Shown: positions 1-6,111, counted from the first letter of the stretch. The stretch is 6,111 bases of DNA from Deltaproteobacteria bacterium (GCA_031253875.1 JAIRVN010000115.1:1-6111), one strand, 5' to 3'. Numbers and translations are program-made. Notes: generated by a model from the sequence alone, not told the origin.

Positions 1-2095
1 TGAAGTGGCATTGATAATCGCTTCCGTACTTGCAACCGAGCATCATCACGCCGTCGTAGCCCTTGGACATCGCGTCGGATATCCAGATGGCGTTGAGCGA
101 GCCCAGGCAGCGCACGGGAATGATGCGCACATAGGGGCTCCACGCGTTGCGGCGCGCGCCGGCCATGTCCAGAGCGGGATAGGCGTCGTTTTCGCAGGCC
201 AGAATGAGCACGCGCGGGCCTTCGTTCTTCATGTCTTTGGGCACATGGACTTCGCGGATCATCGAGCCGATCTGGTCGATATTGTAGTTCGCAAAGGAGA
301 TGACGCGCTCGGGGCACGCGCCGAAGCAGGTTCCGCAACGGCGGCAACGCGCCGGGTTGGGCTTGGGCGTTCCCTTTTCGTCGTCGTCCAGGGCGCCGAA
401 GGGGCATTCTTCCGTGCAGCGCTTACACTGGGTGCAGCGCACGAAATTGAAGACCGGGTGCGACATGTCGCCGGAACGCGGATGCACCGCCATGCCGCGG
501 CCAGCGGACTCAATGCACTGGATAGCCTTCAAGGCCGCGCCCTGGGCGTCTTCCTCACAGGCGTCGAGCATCAGGGGCTGACGCACGCAGCCCGCGGCGT
601 ACACGCCGGTGCGGCGGCTCTCATACGGGAAGCAGATGTAGTTGGAATCGGTAAAACCGTCAAAGAGCTCCAGATCAGGAAAGTCCGGCCCCTGGCGGTA
701 CGCGAAGTTGACCACGAGATCTTTGGCCGTTGTGGGCACAATGCCCGTGGGCAGAACGACCATGTCCACTTCCAGGTCAAAATCCATACCCAGCAAAGTG
801 CCGGCGCAGGACACGACGAGCGTCTCGCCCGCGCCTCTGGCGATGCCCGTCACTTCCGCCTTGGTCATCATAATGCCCAGCCGATCCTGCGCGGCCTTGT
901 AATACCGTTCGTAAACGCCCTGCACTACCATGTGGTCGTACAGAATATAGGCTTGCGCGCCTTCGGCGCTGTCACAGACATAATTGGCCTGCTTAAGAGC
1001 CACCATGCTGGAAATCGCATTGGAGTAGCCAAGGTGTTTGATGTTTTCCAGGTCCGCCTTGACAAAGGGAGCGGGCTCGTCACTTGCCGCAGCAGTCTTG
1101 GGGGCTTCGGCGACTGCCGTTTCGGCAGCGGCGGCTTGTGCGGCTGCCTTGGCCTTGGCATCGTTCACGGCAAGGGAGGCATCAAGCACAAAGGCTACAC
1201 GGCGGGCGCCCAGCTCGCCTTTTTTGGCGATCTGCTCAAATTCCGCGGAAGTGACCACGCCGGGCAGCGCGCCATAGCCCATGGGCGCCAGGAATGCGCC
1301 GCTCATGGGCTTCCAGCCGGTGGCCAGCACCACGGCGCCCACCTGGAGAGTGACATCGCCTTTATCGGTATGCAGCGTGGCGGTGAATTCGCCGGGCTGC
1401 CCTTCCAGGCGCGCCACGGAGGCGTGCGTGTACAGGGTAATGTTTTTGTCGGCCTGCAGCTTCACCAGCTTGCTTTCCAGGCCCACTTCCTGCGGGTCGT
1501 TGTACGGGAAGCCCAGCGGCGTGCTTTTGAACATCTGCGCGGCGTGGCCGCCGAGGGATTTCTCCTTTTCCACCAGCGCCACTTCATAGCCGTAGGCGGA
1601 AACACCGAGTGCCGCGCAAATACCGGTCCAACCGCCGCCGATGACCAGCACGCGCCTGACGGCTTCGCCGCTTTCAAGCTGTGCGGGCTCGATGGGGTTG
1701 GTTTTTTGCAGTTTGACCACGCCCATGTTGACATAGTCCTGGGCCATCAGGGTCAGAAGCGCCGGAGCCGCGCCGCTTGAAGAGGCCGCGCCGTCAGGGG
1801 CCTTGAAAGCCATGACGCACTGTTCGCGCAGGTTCACCCGCTCCATCTGTACATTCGGAAACTGATAGATGCTCCAGTCGGAACGGGGGCTAGGCCCGCA
1901 GACGAGCACACCGTCAAGGCCGTTGGCCTCAATATCGGCCTGAATGTCCGGCACGGCGTCGGCCAATACGGGATAGACCTTCACCACCGGGGTGAAAGCT
2001 CCCCATTTCTTGCCGACTCCTTCAGCCAGAGACGCAAGATCCAGGCCGCCACCAATATTCTGCTGATCGAAATACACACCAATCTTGGTGGCCAT
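1..2095 (-). CDS. qmoB: Quinone-interacting membrane-bound oxidoreductase subunit B, HdrA/MvhD-like (partial, C-terminus beyond window)
   Basis: The first 698 codons are present without a stop; the gene continues past the left edge, and full QmoB proteins are somewhat longer (roughly 750 residues, from memory). Domains in order: an HdrA-like N-terminal domain (1-145) ending in the recognisable VNLREQC (87-93); an FAD Rossmann domain with VLVIGGGWTGICAALG (149-164), VEKEKSLGG (175-183) and LATGWKP (257-263); an Ala-rich linker (about 309-343); ALKQANY (366-372); LPTGIVPTTAKDL (448-460) and VYAAGCVRQPLML (498-510); two [4Fe-4S] ferredoxin motifs, C554/557/560/564 and C584/587/590/594; then an MvhD-like domain from about 627 with C634, C663, C688 and C696. 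It relays electrons inside the Qmo complex, probably at the contact with APS reductase, and is cytoplasmic or membrane-associated through QmoC. The ATG is one base after the qmoA stop, with AAAGGGAGG four bases upstream, so translation is likely coupled. The plus-strand frame opposite is a codon-bias shadow. Confidence 0.95.
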   Translation of the reverse strand, partial: MATKIGVYFDQQNIGGGLDLASLAEGVGKKWGAFTPVVKVYPVLADAVPDIQADIEANGLDGVLVCGPSPRSDWSIYQFPNVQMERVNLREQCVMAFKAPDGAASSSGAAPALLTLMAQDYVNMGVVKLQKTNPIEPAQLESGEAVRRVLVIGGGWTGICAALGVSAYGYEVALVEKEKSLGGHAAQMFKSTPLGFPYNDPQEVGLESKLVKLQADKNITLYTHASVARLEGQPGEFTATLHTDKGDVTLQVGAVVLATGWKPMSGAFLAPMGYGALPGVVTSAEFEQIAKKGELGARRVAFVLDASLAVNDAKAKAAAQAAAAETAVAEAPKTAAASDEPAPFVKADLENIKHLGYSNAISSMVALKQANYVCDSAEGAQAYILYDHMVVQGVYERYYKAAQDRLGIMMTKAEVTGIARGAGETLVVSCAGTLLGMDFDLEVDMVVLPTGIVPTTAKDLVVNFAYRQGPDFPDLELFDGFTDSNYICFPYESRRTGVYAAGCVRQPLMLDACEEDAQGAALKAIQCIESAGRGMAVHPRSGDMSHPVFNFVRCTQCKRCTEECPFGALDDDEKGTPKPNPARCRRCGTCFGACPERVISFANYNIDQIGSMIREVHVPKDMKNEGPRVLILACENDAYPALDMAGARRNAWSPYVRIIPVRCLGSLNAIWISDAMSKGYDGVMMLGCKYGSDYQCHF

Positions 2096-2096
2096 G

Positions 2097-3332
2097 TTAC
2101 CTCCCTTTCACCGTTTGCACAGCTTTCATGGCGGCTGAGGTGCCGGACTGGGCGGAACGCATCACGTCCAGAGGCATACGGGCGCAACCCGCGGTAAAAA
2201 TGCCCGCTTCCTCGCCACTGACGACAAAGCCGTCTTCATCCACCGCTACAGGCAGAGGCAGCTTTTCGCCGGCAAGCGTGGGCTGCATGCCCGTGGCAAG
2301 CACGGCCATATCGTATGTAAGCGTAAGTTTTTCGCCGCTCACAGCGTCTTCAGCCACCAGCACCACGTTGCCGGCGCTGTTTTCCGCAATTTCCGCCACT
2401 TTGCCTTTGACAAAACGCACGTTGGGAGCGGCCTTCACCTTTTCCAGCACATTCATGTAGCGGCCTGGAGTGCGCAGGTCGATGTAGAAAATGGTGATCT
2501 GGATGTCCGGATCCTGCTCGGAAAGATACAGGGCCTGCTTCAAGCTGGCCATGCAGCAGATGTAGGAGCAGAAATTCAGATGGTTTTGATCGCGCGAACC
2601 GGCGCACTGCACAAAGGCCACGCTGCGGGGGGCGCGCCCGTCGGAAGGACGTTTGACGATGCCCTGCGTGGGGCCGAAGGGCGAAGCCAGACGCTCAAGC
2701 TGCATATTGGATACGCAGTTCTTAATCGCGCCGGCGCCCAGATTGGCGAGCCTGGTCACATCATAGGGCTTCCAGCCGGTGGCGATCACGATGGCGCCCA
2801 CGTCCAGGCTCAGCTCTTTGGCTTCTTCGTCCAGCAGACAGCCCCCGGCGTTGGCAAGTTTGATCTTGTCCTTTGTGCTCAACGCGGAAGGATCCAGCAC
2901 ATAGCGTCCGGGAAAGGCGAACGGCATGGAGCGGTACAAGGCTTTACGGTTCGCAAGGCCGAATTCGAACTCGTTCGGCGCTGCGCCTTCAAGCGTACTG
3001 GCCAGCAGCCCCAAATCCACGCTGTGCGGGACAGTATGGCGCGGCTGGACGTGTACTTTTGCCGTATACTTTCCCTTGGTCCCGGAGACGGACACAAGTT
3101 CCGCCTGGGTGAAAAATTTGATGCGAGGATTTTTCCTGATGCGCTGGAATTGAATTTCCAGACCGCAGGAGGGCGGACAGAGCTTGGGAAAATATTTGTT
3201 GAGTTGTGCCACCCGACCTCCGAGAAAGGGGGTCTTTTCGATGATGTACACGTCATAGCCCAATTCCGCCGCTTCAATGGCGGCGGTAAGGCCTGAAAAG
3301 CCGCCGCCCACGACGAGTATGGAGTTGGACAT
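2097..3332 (-). CDS. qmoA: Quinone-interacting membrane-bound oxidoreductase subunit A, HdrA-like flavoprotein
   Basis: A 411-residue soluble flavoprotein (about 44 kDa), matching known QmoA. It is one of two HdrA-like subunits of QmoABC, which exchanges electrons between menaquinol and APS reductase. The N-terminal FAD Rossmann motif is VVGGGFSGLTAA (7-18), followed by the ribose-binding acidic residue E32 and GGRVAQ (38-43). A CPPSC pair (C52, C56) sits where HdrA has a Cys pair. Further motifs are ATGWKPY (184-190), QCAGSRD (242-248), CSYICCMASLKQA (255-267), ATGMQPT (346-352) and the closing FAD segment FTAGCARMPLDV (379-390). No ferredoxin domain is present, unlike HdrA and QmoB. AGGAGGA (3341-3347) lies eight bases before the ATG. 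The gene follows aprA after 189 nt containing two hairpins, so it may be transcribed by readthrough from apr or from its own promoter. Its TAA is one base before the qmoB start. A general pyridine nucleotide-disulfide oxidoreductase is the fallback call, but context makes QmoA nearly certain. Confidence 0.95.
   Translation of the reverse strand: MSNSILVVGGGFSGLTAAIEAAELGYDVYIIEKTPFLGGRVAQLNKYFPKLCPPSCGLEIQFQRIRKNPRIKFFTQAELVSVSGTKGKYTAKVHVQPRHTVPHSVDLGLLASTLEGAAPNEFEFGLANRKALYRSMPFAFPGRYVLDPSALSTKDKIKLANAGGCLLDEEAKELSLDVGAIVIATGWKPYDVTRLANLGAGAIKNCVSNMQLERLASPFGPTQGIVKRPSDGRAPRSVAFVQCAGSRDQNHLNFCSYICCMASLKQALYLSEQDPDIQITIFYIDLRTPGRYMNVLEKVKAAPNVRFVKGKVAEIAENSAGNVVLVAEDAVSGEKLTLTYDMAVLATGMQPTLAGEKLPLPVAVDEDGFVVSGEEAGIFTAGCARMPLDVMRSAQSGTSAAMKAVQTVKGR
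2100..2108 (-). promoter_or_regulatory. qmoB ribosome binding site inside the end of qmoA
   Basis: On the minus strand this reads AAAGGGAGG and is followed by TAAC and the qmoB ATG. It consists of the last three sense codons of qmoA (Lys409, Gly410, Arg411). The spacing from GGAGG to ATG is only four bases, shorter than for the other three genes here (seven to nine), and the qmoA TAA lies in that gap. This fixes the qmoB start and suggests that ribosomes finishing qmoA restart directly on qmoB. Confidence 0.8.
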
Positions 3333-3360
3333 CTTGGATATCCTCCTGGTGTCTGAATGG

Positions 3361-3384
3361 CAAAAATGCCCTGGGGCATTTTGC
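3361..3384 (-). promoter_or_regulatory. Stem-loop in the qmoA leader, upstream of its ribosome binding site
   Basis: AAAATGCC (3363-3370) pairs with GGCATTTT (3375-3382) around a four-base loop. Flanking GC bases allow two more pairs if one A is bulged. In the transcript this reads as a short GC core flanked by an A-run and a five-U run, ending about 13 bases before the AGGAGGA of qmoA. It could be a second weak terminator (A-tract/U-tract type), an mRNA 5'-end stabiliser or a processing determinant. The sequence alone does not decide between these. Confidence 0.45.
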
Positions 3385-3479
3385 GGTGTGCGCTGTACAC
3401 AAGACAGCTTGTCCGGTCCACAGCGAGCATTTGCGCGTGGCGCGACGAACCCTTCTGATCCCGCTGCGGCACAAAGAAG

Positions 3480-3506
3480 GGGCAGGCCGAAAATTCCGGC
3501 CTGCCC
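3480..3506 (-). terminator. GC-rich hairpin after aprA, probable partial terminator
   Basis: A perfect ten-base inverted repeat: positions 3480-3489 pair with 3497-3506 around a seven-base loop. In the aprA transcript the stem is GGGCAGGCCG-type, starts about 15 bases after the TAG stop and is followed by CTTCTTTG, a short and interrupted U-rich run. It has the shape of an intrinsic terminator but with a weak U-tract, so readthrough into qmoA is plausible. It could instead act mainly as a 3'-end stabiliser for the apr mRNA. The structure is certain in sequence; its function is inferred. Confidence 0.65.
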
Positions 3507-3521
3507 TCTCAGTCATGCAGC

Positions 3522-5516
3522 CTAGGTGGGAATGATTTGGTAGTAAGGCTTCTTGAAGATCTTGGTTTCGCCGGTCTTCGGATCGTACTTGGAGTTCACG
3601 AAGCACTTCCACTTGTCGTCATCAAGACCCAGGAAGTCGGCCCTGTAGTAGAAGCCGGGATAACGGGACTCTTCACGGAAGTGGATGTGCTGCATGTGCA
3701 GGCGCACCGTCCACAGACGGTGGTAGTTTTCCCAGCAGCGCAGCAGTTCGTGCAGGTCACGGGCGGCCAGCTTCAGGGAGTCTTCCTCGATCATGCCAAG
3801 AAGGTTGAAGCCGGTGTCCAGCAGCGCCTGGGAGGTGGTGTAGTAGGTGCCCACCCCACCGCCGTATTCATCGGTGCACTTGACAAGCCGGATCATGAAG
3901 TTCTTCGGCGAGATGTAGTTGGGGTTCACCACGGGGTCGGTGGAAGCGGCTTTGCCTTCCTCGAAGTTGTAGTACGGACGGTAGATCAGCTTCTTCAGGT
4001 CATCGGCCTTTTCAGCGATGCTGGGCTTGAAACCCTTGTGATCCACGCACCAGCGCACCATCTGCTTGCCGACCATACGGCCTTCCGCATGCGAACCGGA
4101 GGAGAATTTGTGGCCGGAAGCGCCCACGCCGTCAGCGCAGGTGAACAGGCCTTCCACGGTGGTCATGCGGTTGTACACTTTGCCGTTGCTGGCTTTCACC
4201 TTGTAGTCGTCGGGCACCCAAGCCTCGTCCGGACCGGATACCCAAATGCCGCAGCAGCCGGAGTGGGAACCGAGCAGATAGGGTTCGGTCGGCATGATTT
4301 CCGAGCCGCGTTCTTCGGGCTGGATGTTCATGGCAGCCCACAGGTTGGCCTGGCCGATGCACATGTCGAGGAAGTCTTCCCAGGCTTCGGATTCAAGGTG
4401 TTGCTGCTGTTCTTCGTTCAGGGTGGCGAAGGTGGTCTGCAGGGCGGTCTTGGTGTCCATGTAGATGGGGCCGCGGCCTTCGCGCATTTCGCGCAGCATC
4501 ATGTGGTTGCGCAGGCAGGTGGGGATGACGTGGCCCTTCGCATAGCCGCGTTCTTCGTAGGGCTTCAGCATGGCGGCGTTGGTGGCGCAATAGTCTTCAC
4601 CCTTGGCGTTGGTGGCTTTTGCCTTGAAGAGCAGGAACCACGCGCCGACCGGGCCGTACCCGTCCTTGAAGCGGGCGGGAACGAAACGGTTTTCCATCAT
4701 GGTCATTTCAGCGCCGACCTGAGAGCACATGGTATACGTGGAACCGGCGTTCCATACGGGATACCAGGCGCGTCCCAGACCTTCGCCGGTGGAGCGGGGG
4801 CGGTACACGTTCACGGCGCCGCCGGCCGCGCAGAGGATGGCGTTGGCGCGGAAGATATGCACTTCGTTGGCGCGCAGGTTGAAGCCCACGGCGCCGGCGA
4901 TGCGGTTGGGGGTATTGGCGTCGAGCAGCAACTTCACGATGAAGATGCGCTCCATGAGTCTGGCTTCGCCCAGCGCATTCTTGGCGGCTTCAGCCACGAT
5001 GCACTTGTAGGATTCGCCGTTGATCATGATCTGCCAGCGGCCGGAACGCACAGGATCGTCGCCGTTACGCAGAGATTTGCCGGCGGCCTTGGCGGCGGCG
5101 CCGTCAATATTATGGCCGTGTTCGTCCTTAATCCAGCAGGGCAGGCCCCACTCTTCGAACAAATGCACACTGTCGTCAACGTGGCGGCCAAGGTCATAAA
5201 TCAGATCTTCACGGACCAGGCCCATAAGGTCGGTGCGCACCATGCGGACGTAGTCTTCCGGGGTGTTTTTTCCAATGTAGGTGTTGATGGCGGACAGTCC
5301 CTGCGCCACAGCGCCGGAGCGCTCAAGGGCGGCCTTGTCCACCAGCATGATTTTCAGGTCTTTCGCGTAGGCGTCAGCCCAGCGTACGACTTCAATAGCC
5401 GCGCCGCAGCACCCCATGCCGCCGCCGACGAGGAGAATGTCAACATCGTGTTCTTTCACGACAGGTTCAGCAATGGGAACGCCTCTAACCGCTTCCTTAA
5501 CGGGAATCATCGGCAT
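3522..5516 (-). CDS. aprA: Adenylylsulfate (APS) reductase, alpha subunit, FAD-binding catalytic subunit
   Basis: A 664-residue protein of full family length. It catalyses the reversible reduction of APS to sulfite and AMP at the N5 of FAD, and belongs to the fumarate reductase/succinate dehydrogenase flavoprotein family. The Rossmann dinucleotide motif is at residues 28-40 (VGGGMGCCGAA, after a hydrophobic strand). The flavin-contacting RSGAVAQGLSAINTY segment is at 66-80, and conserved active-site stretches include ENRFVPARF (275-283) and GSHSGCCG (416-423). By homology to characterised AprA, N78, R277 and H418 are likely to contact FAD or substrate; this mapping comes from memory of the family. 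The C-terminal part has the typical LRCWENYHRLWTVRLHMQHI helix (592-611) and ends in KKPYYQIIPT. There is no signal peptide or membrane segment. The start ATG has AAGGAG seven bases upstream (5524-5529). A GC-rich hairpin follows the TAG stop by about 15 bases. The gene lacks TTA, CTA and TCA codons, which leaves a long, non-genic open frame on the other strand. Confidence 0.98.
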   Translation of the reverse strand: MPMIPVKEAVRGVPIAEPVVKEHDVDILLVGGGMGCCGAAIEVVRWADAYAKDLKIMLVDKAALERSGAVAQGLSAINTYIGKNTPEDYVRMVRTDLMGLVREDLIYDLGRHVDDSVHLFEEWGLPCWIKDEHGHNIDGAAAKAAGKSLRNGDDPVRSGRWQIMINGESYKCIVAEAAKNALGEARLMERIFIVKLLLDANTPNRIAGAVGFNLRANEVHIFRANAILCAAGGAVNVYRPRSTGEGLGRAWYPVWNAGSTYTMCSQVGAEMTMMENRFVPARFKDGYGPVGAWFLLFKAKATNAKGEDYCATNAAMLKPYEERGYAKGHVIPTCLRNHMMLREMREGRGPIYMDTKTALQTTFATLNEEQQQHLESEAWEDFLDMCIGQANLWAAMNIQPEERGSEIMPTEPYLLGSHSGCCGIWVSGPDEAWVPDDYKVKASNGKVYNRMTTVEGLFTCADGVGASGHKFSSGSHAEGRMVGKQMVRWCVDHKGFKPSIAEKADDLKKLIYRPYYNFEEGKAASTDPVVNPNYISPKNFMIRLVKCTDEYGGGVGTYYTTSQALLDTGFNLLGMIEEDSLKLAARDLHELLRCWENYHRLWTVRLHMQHIHFREESRYPGFYYRADFLGLDDDKWKCFVNSKYDPKTGETKIFKKPYYQIIPT

Positions 5517-5563
5517 AGTGTATCTCCTTACTAGCTCTTTATGTAGTTATGGCGCAATATGAC

Positions 5564-6055
5564 CTAGCGGCCATGCTCCATGTATGCGGCGGCCTTGCCC
5601 GCGTCCTGCACGTCAAACTTCTTGCTCATGGCGTCTTTGGGAGCGCCGGCAATGGAGGTTTGCGTGAAGAGCAGTCCGTTTTCCAGATCGCCGGGGGCGG
5701 GCTTGCCGTCATAAGGCTTGATGGAGCCTTCAGGAGTGGTGCGGATGGGGAATTTAAAACGCTTCACATTGCCGTTGCGGAATTTGACGGTCCACATGAT
5801 GGAATCAGCGGAACGCAAGGGAATACAGACGCCGCCCATGGGCGCGAAGTCGGCATAGGGACGGCAAGAGATAGCGCCCTGAGGGCAGATCTTTACGCAG
5901 GAATAGCATTCCCAGCAGGCCTCAGGCTCCTGGTTGTAGGCCTTCATTTCATCCGCATCCAAAATCATCAGGTCATTTGGGCAGATGTACATGCAGGCAG
6001 TCTTTTCGCCACCCTTGCAGCCGTCGCACTTGGACGGTTCGACAAATGTCGGCAT
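5564..6055 (-). CDS. aprB: Adenylylsulfate (APS) reductase, beta subunit, ferredoxin-like iron-sulfur protein
   Basis: A 163-residue protein, about the usual AprB length. It is the electron-entry subunit of cytoplasmic dissimilatory APS reductase and passes electrons to the FAD of AprA. Eight cysteines lie in two ferredoxin-type groups: C10, C13, C21 and C25, then C47, C50, C53 and C57. The second group is a regular CxxCxxCxxxCP motif. The first has a seven-residue insertion between C13 and C21, which in this family helps set different potentials for the two [4Fe-4S] clusters. From about residue 75 the chain has no cluster ligands; in known AprBA structures this part includes a beta-sheet region and a tail that wraps around AprA. 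The ATG is supported by GGAGG seven bases upstream (6063-6067). The gene ends in TAG, 47 nt before aprA, so the two are almost certainly co-transcribed. Two further cysteines (C64, C77) lie outside the cluster motifs. The family assignment is near certain. Confidence 0.97.
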   Translation of the reverse strand: MPTFVEPSKCDGCKGGEKTACMYICPNDLMILDADEMKAYNQEPEACWECYSCVKICPQGAISCRPYADFAPMGGVCIPLRSADSIMWTVKFRNGNVKRFKFPIRTTPEGSIKPYDGKPAPGDLENGLLFTQTSIAGAPKDAMSKKFDVQDAGKAAAYMEHGR

Positions 6056-6111
6056 AGGAAATCCTCCAACTTGCTAAAAGTGTTGAACGACAGTCCATTT
6101 TCAGCGCAATA
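6056..6111 (-). promoter_or_regulatory. aprB leader with ribosome binding site
   Basis: Only 56 bases upstream of aprB are in the window. They include GGAGG at 6063-6067, seven bases before the ATG. No convincing -35/-10 pair can be read in this short piece, so the apr promoter probably lies beyond the right edge. Confidence 0.6.

Larger units (their letters stand above)
3333..3521. other. aprA-qmoA intergenic region
   Basis: This 189-nt gap is the only sizeable non-coding stretch between genes. It holds the hairpin after aprA (3480-3506), the stem-loop before qmoA (3361-3384) and the qmoA ribosome binding site (3341-3347). Between the hairpins there is an imperfect palindrome of operator-like size at 3386-3400 (GTGT and ACAC arms) and a small five-base-pair hairpin at 3399-3412. 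No convincing -10/-35 promoter pair could be assigned in between. No coding frame here looks real. Confidence 0.7.

Noticed and set aside
5..1780. A 591-residue plus-strand open frame opposite qmoB
   Set aside because: It has the same codon-mirror register, ends where qmoB uses a TCA serine codon, and has no family resemblance. The qmoB reading with its ferredoxin motifs is clearly the real one.
2580..3296. A 238-residue plus-strand open frame opposite qmoA
   Set aside because: It is again in exact antisense codon register with qmoA, with no own ribosome binding site of note and no domain.
2879..3472. A 197-residue minus-strand open frame overlapping the start of qmoA and the aprA-qmoA gap
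   Set aside because: It is out of frame with qmoA, which has a good ribosome binding site and full-length family match. The overlapping product is Arg/Pro/Ser-rich, as is typical of shifted frames in GC-rich genes.
3537..5534. A 665-residue plus-strand open frame opposite aprA
   Set aside because: It mirrors aprA codon by codon and exists because aprA avoids TTA, CTA and TCA. Its product is Val/Gly/His/Ala-rich with no recognisable domain, while the minus strand encodes an unmistakable AprA.
5552..5559. The octamer TATTGCGC (minus strand) occurs upstream of both aprA (5552-5559) and aprB (6104-6111)
   Set aside because: An eight-base match between two spacers of about 50 bases is expected by chance a few percent of the time. 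The distances to the starts differ (35 and 48 bases) and no symmetry or known motif supports a binding site.
6056..6111. Possible promoter TTGCGC with a downstream AT-rich hexamer before aprB
   Set aside because: The -10 candidate at the right spacing (TCAACA) is a poor match, and the visible upstream stretch is too short to judge.

Overview
This window carries four co-directional genes on the minus strand that form the APS (adenosine 5'-phosphosulfate) reduction block of a dissimilatory sulfate reducer. In transcription order, from high to low coordinates, they are aprB, aprA, qmoA and qmoB. The qmoB gene runs off the left edge of the window, about 698 codons in. The close match to Desulfovibrio-type AprA and AprB (recalled, not searched), the aprBA-qmoAB order and the moderately GC-rich sequence point to a Desulfovibrionaceae member close to Desulfovibrio. 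This is a recognition call and no alignment was run.

Layout from right to left: positions 6056-6111 are a short leader with the aprB ribosome binding site. aprB occupies 5564-6055 and a 47-nt spacer separates it from aprA (3522-5516). A 189-nt gap (3333-3521) holds a strong GC-rich hairpin just after aprA and a second AT-flanked stem-loop just before the qmoA ribosome binding site. qmoA follows at 2097-3332. qmoB starts one base after the qmoA stop codon, and its Shine-Dalgarno sequence is formed by the last three sense codons of qmoA. No RNA genes, mobile elements or CRISPR arrays are visible, and the plus strand holds no convincing gene.

Function: AprB (two [4Fe-4S] clusters) and AprA (FAD) form the cytoplasmic APS reductase, which reduces APS to sulfite and AMP. 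QmoA and QmoB are HdrA-like flavoprotein subunits of the QmoABC complex, which links the menaquinone pool to AprBA. The membrane subunit qmoC is expected just beyond the left edge.

The system itself is known, and I do not see an undescribed one. The points most worth a second look are: the two hairpins between aprA and qmoA, a possible means of making more apr than qmo transcript; the complementary loss of HdrA cysteine motifs between QmoA and QmoB; an Ala-rich linker in QmoB where HdrA-like proteins carry a conserved core motif; and the tight qmoA-qmoB junction.
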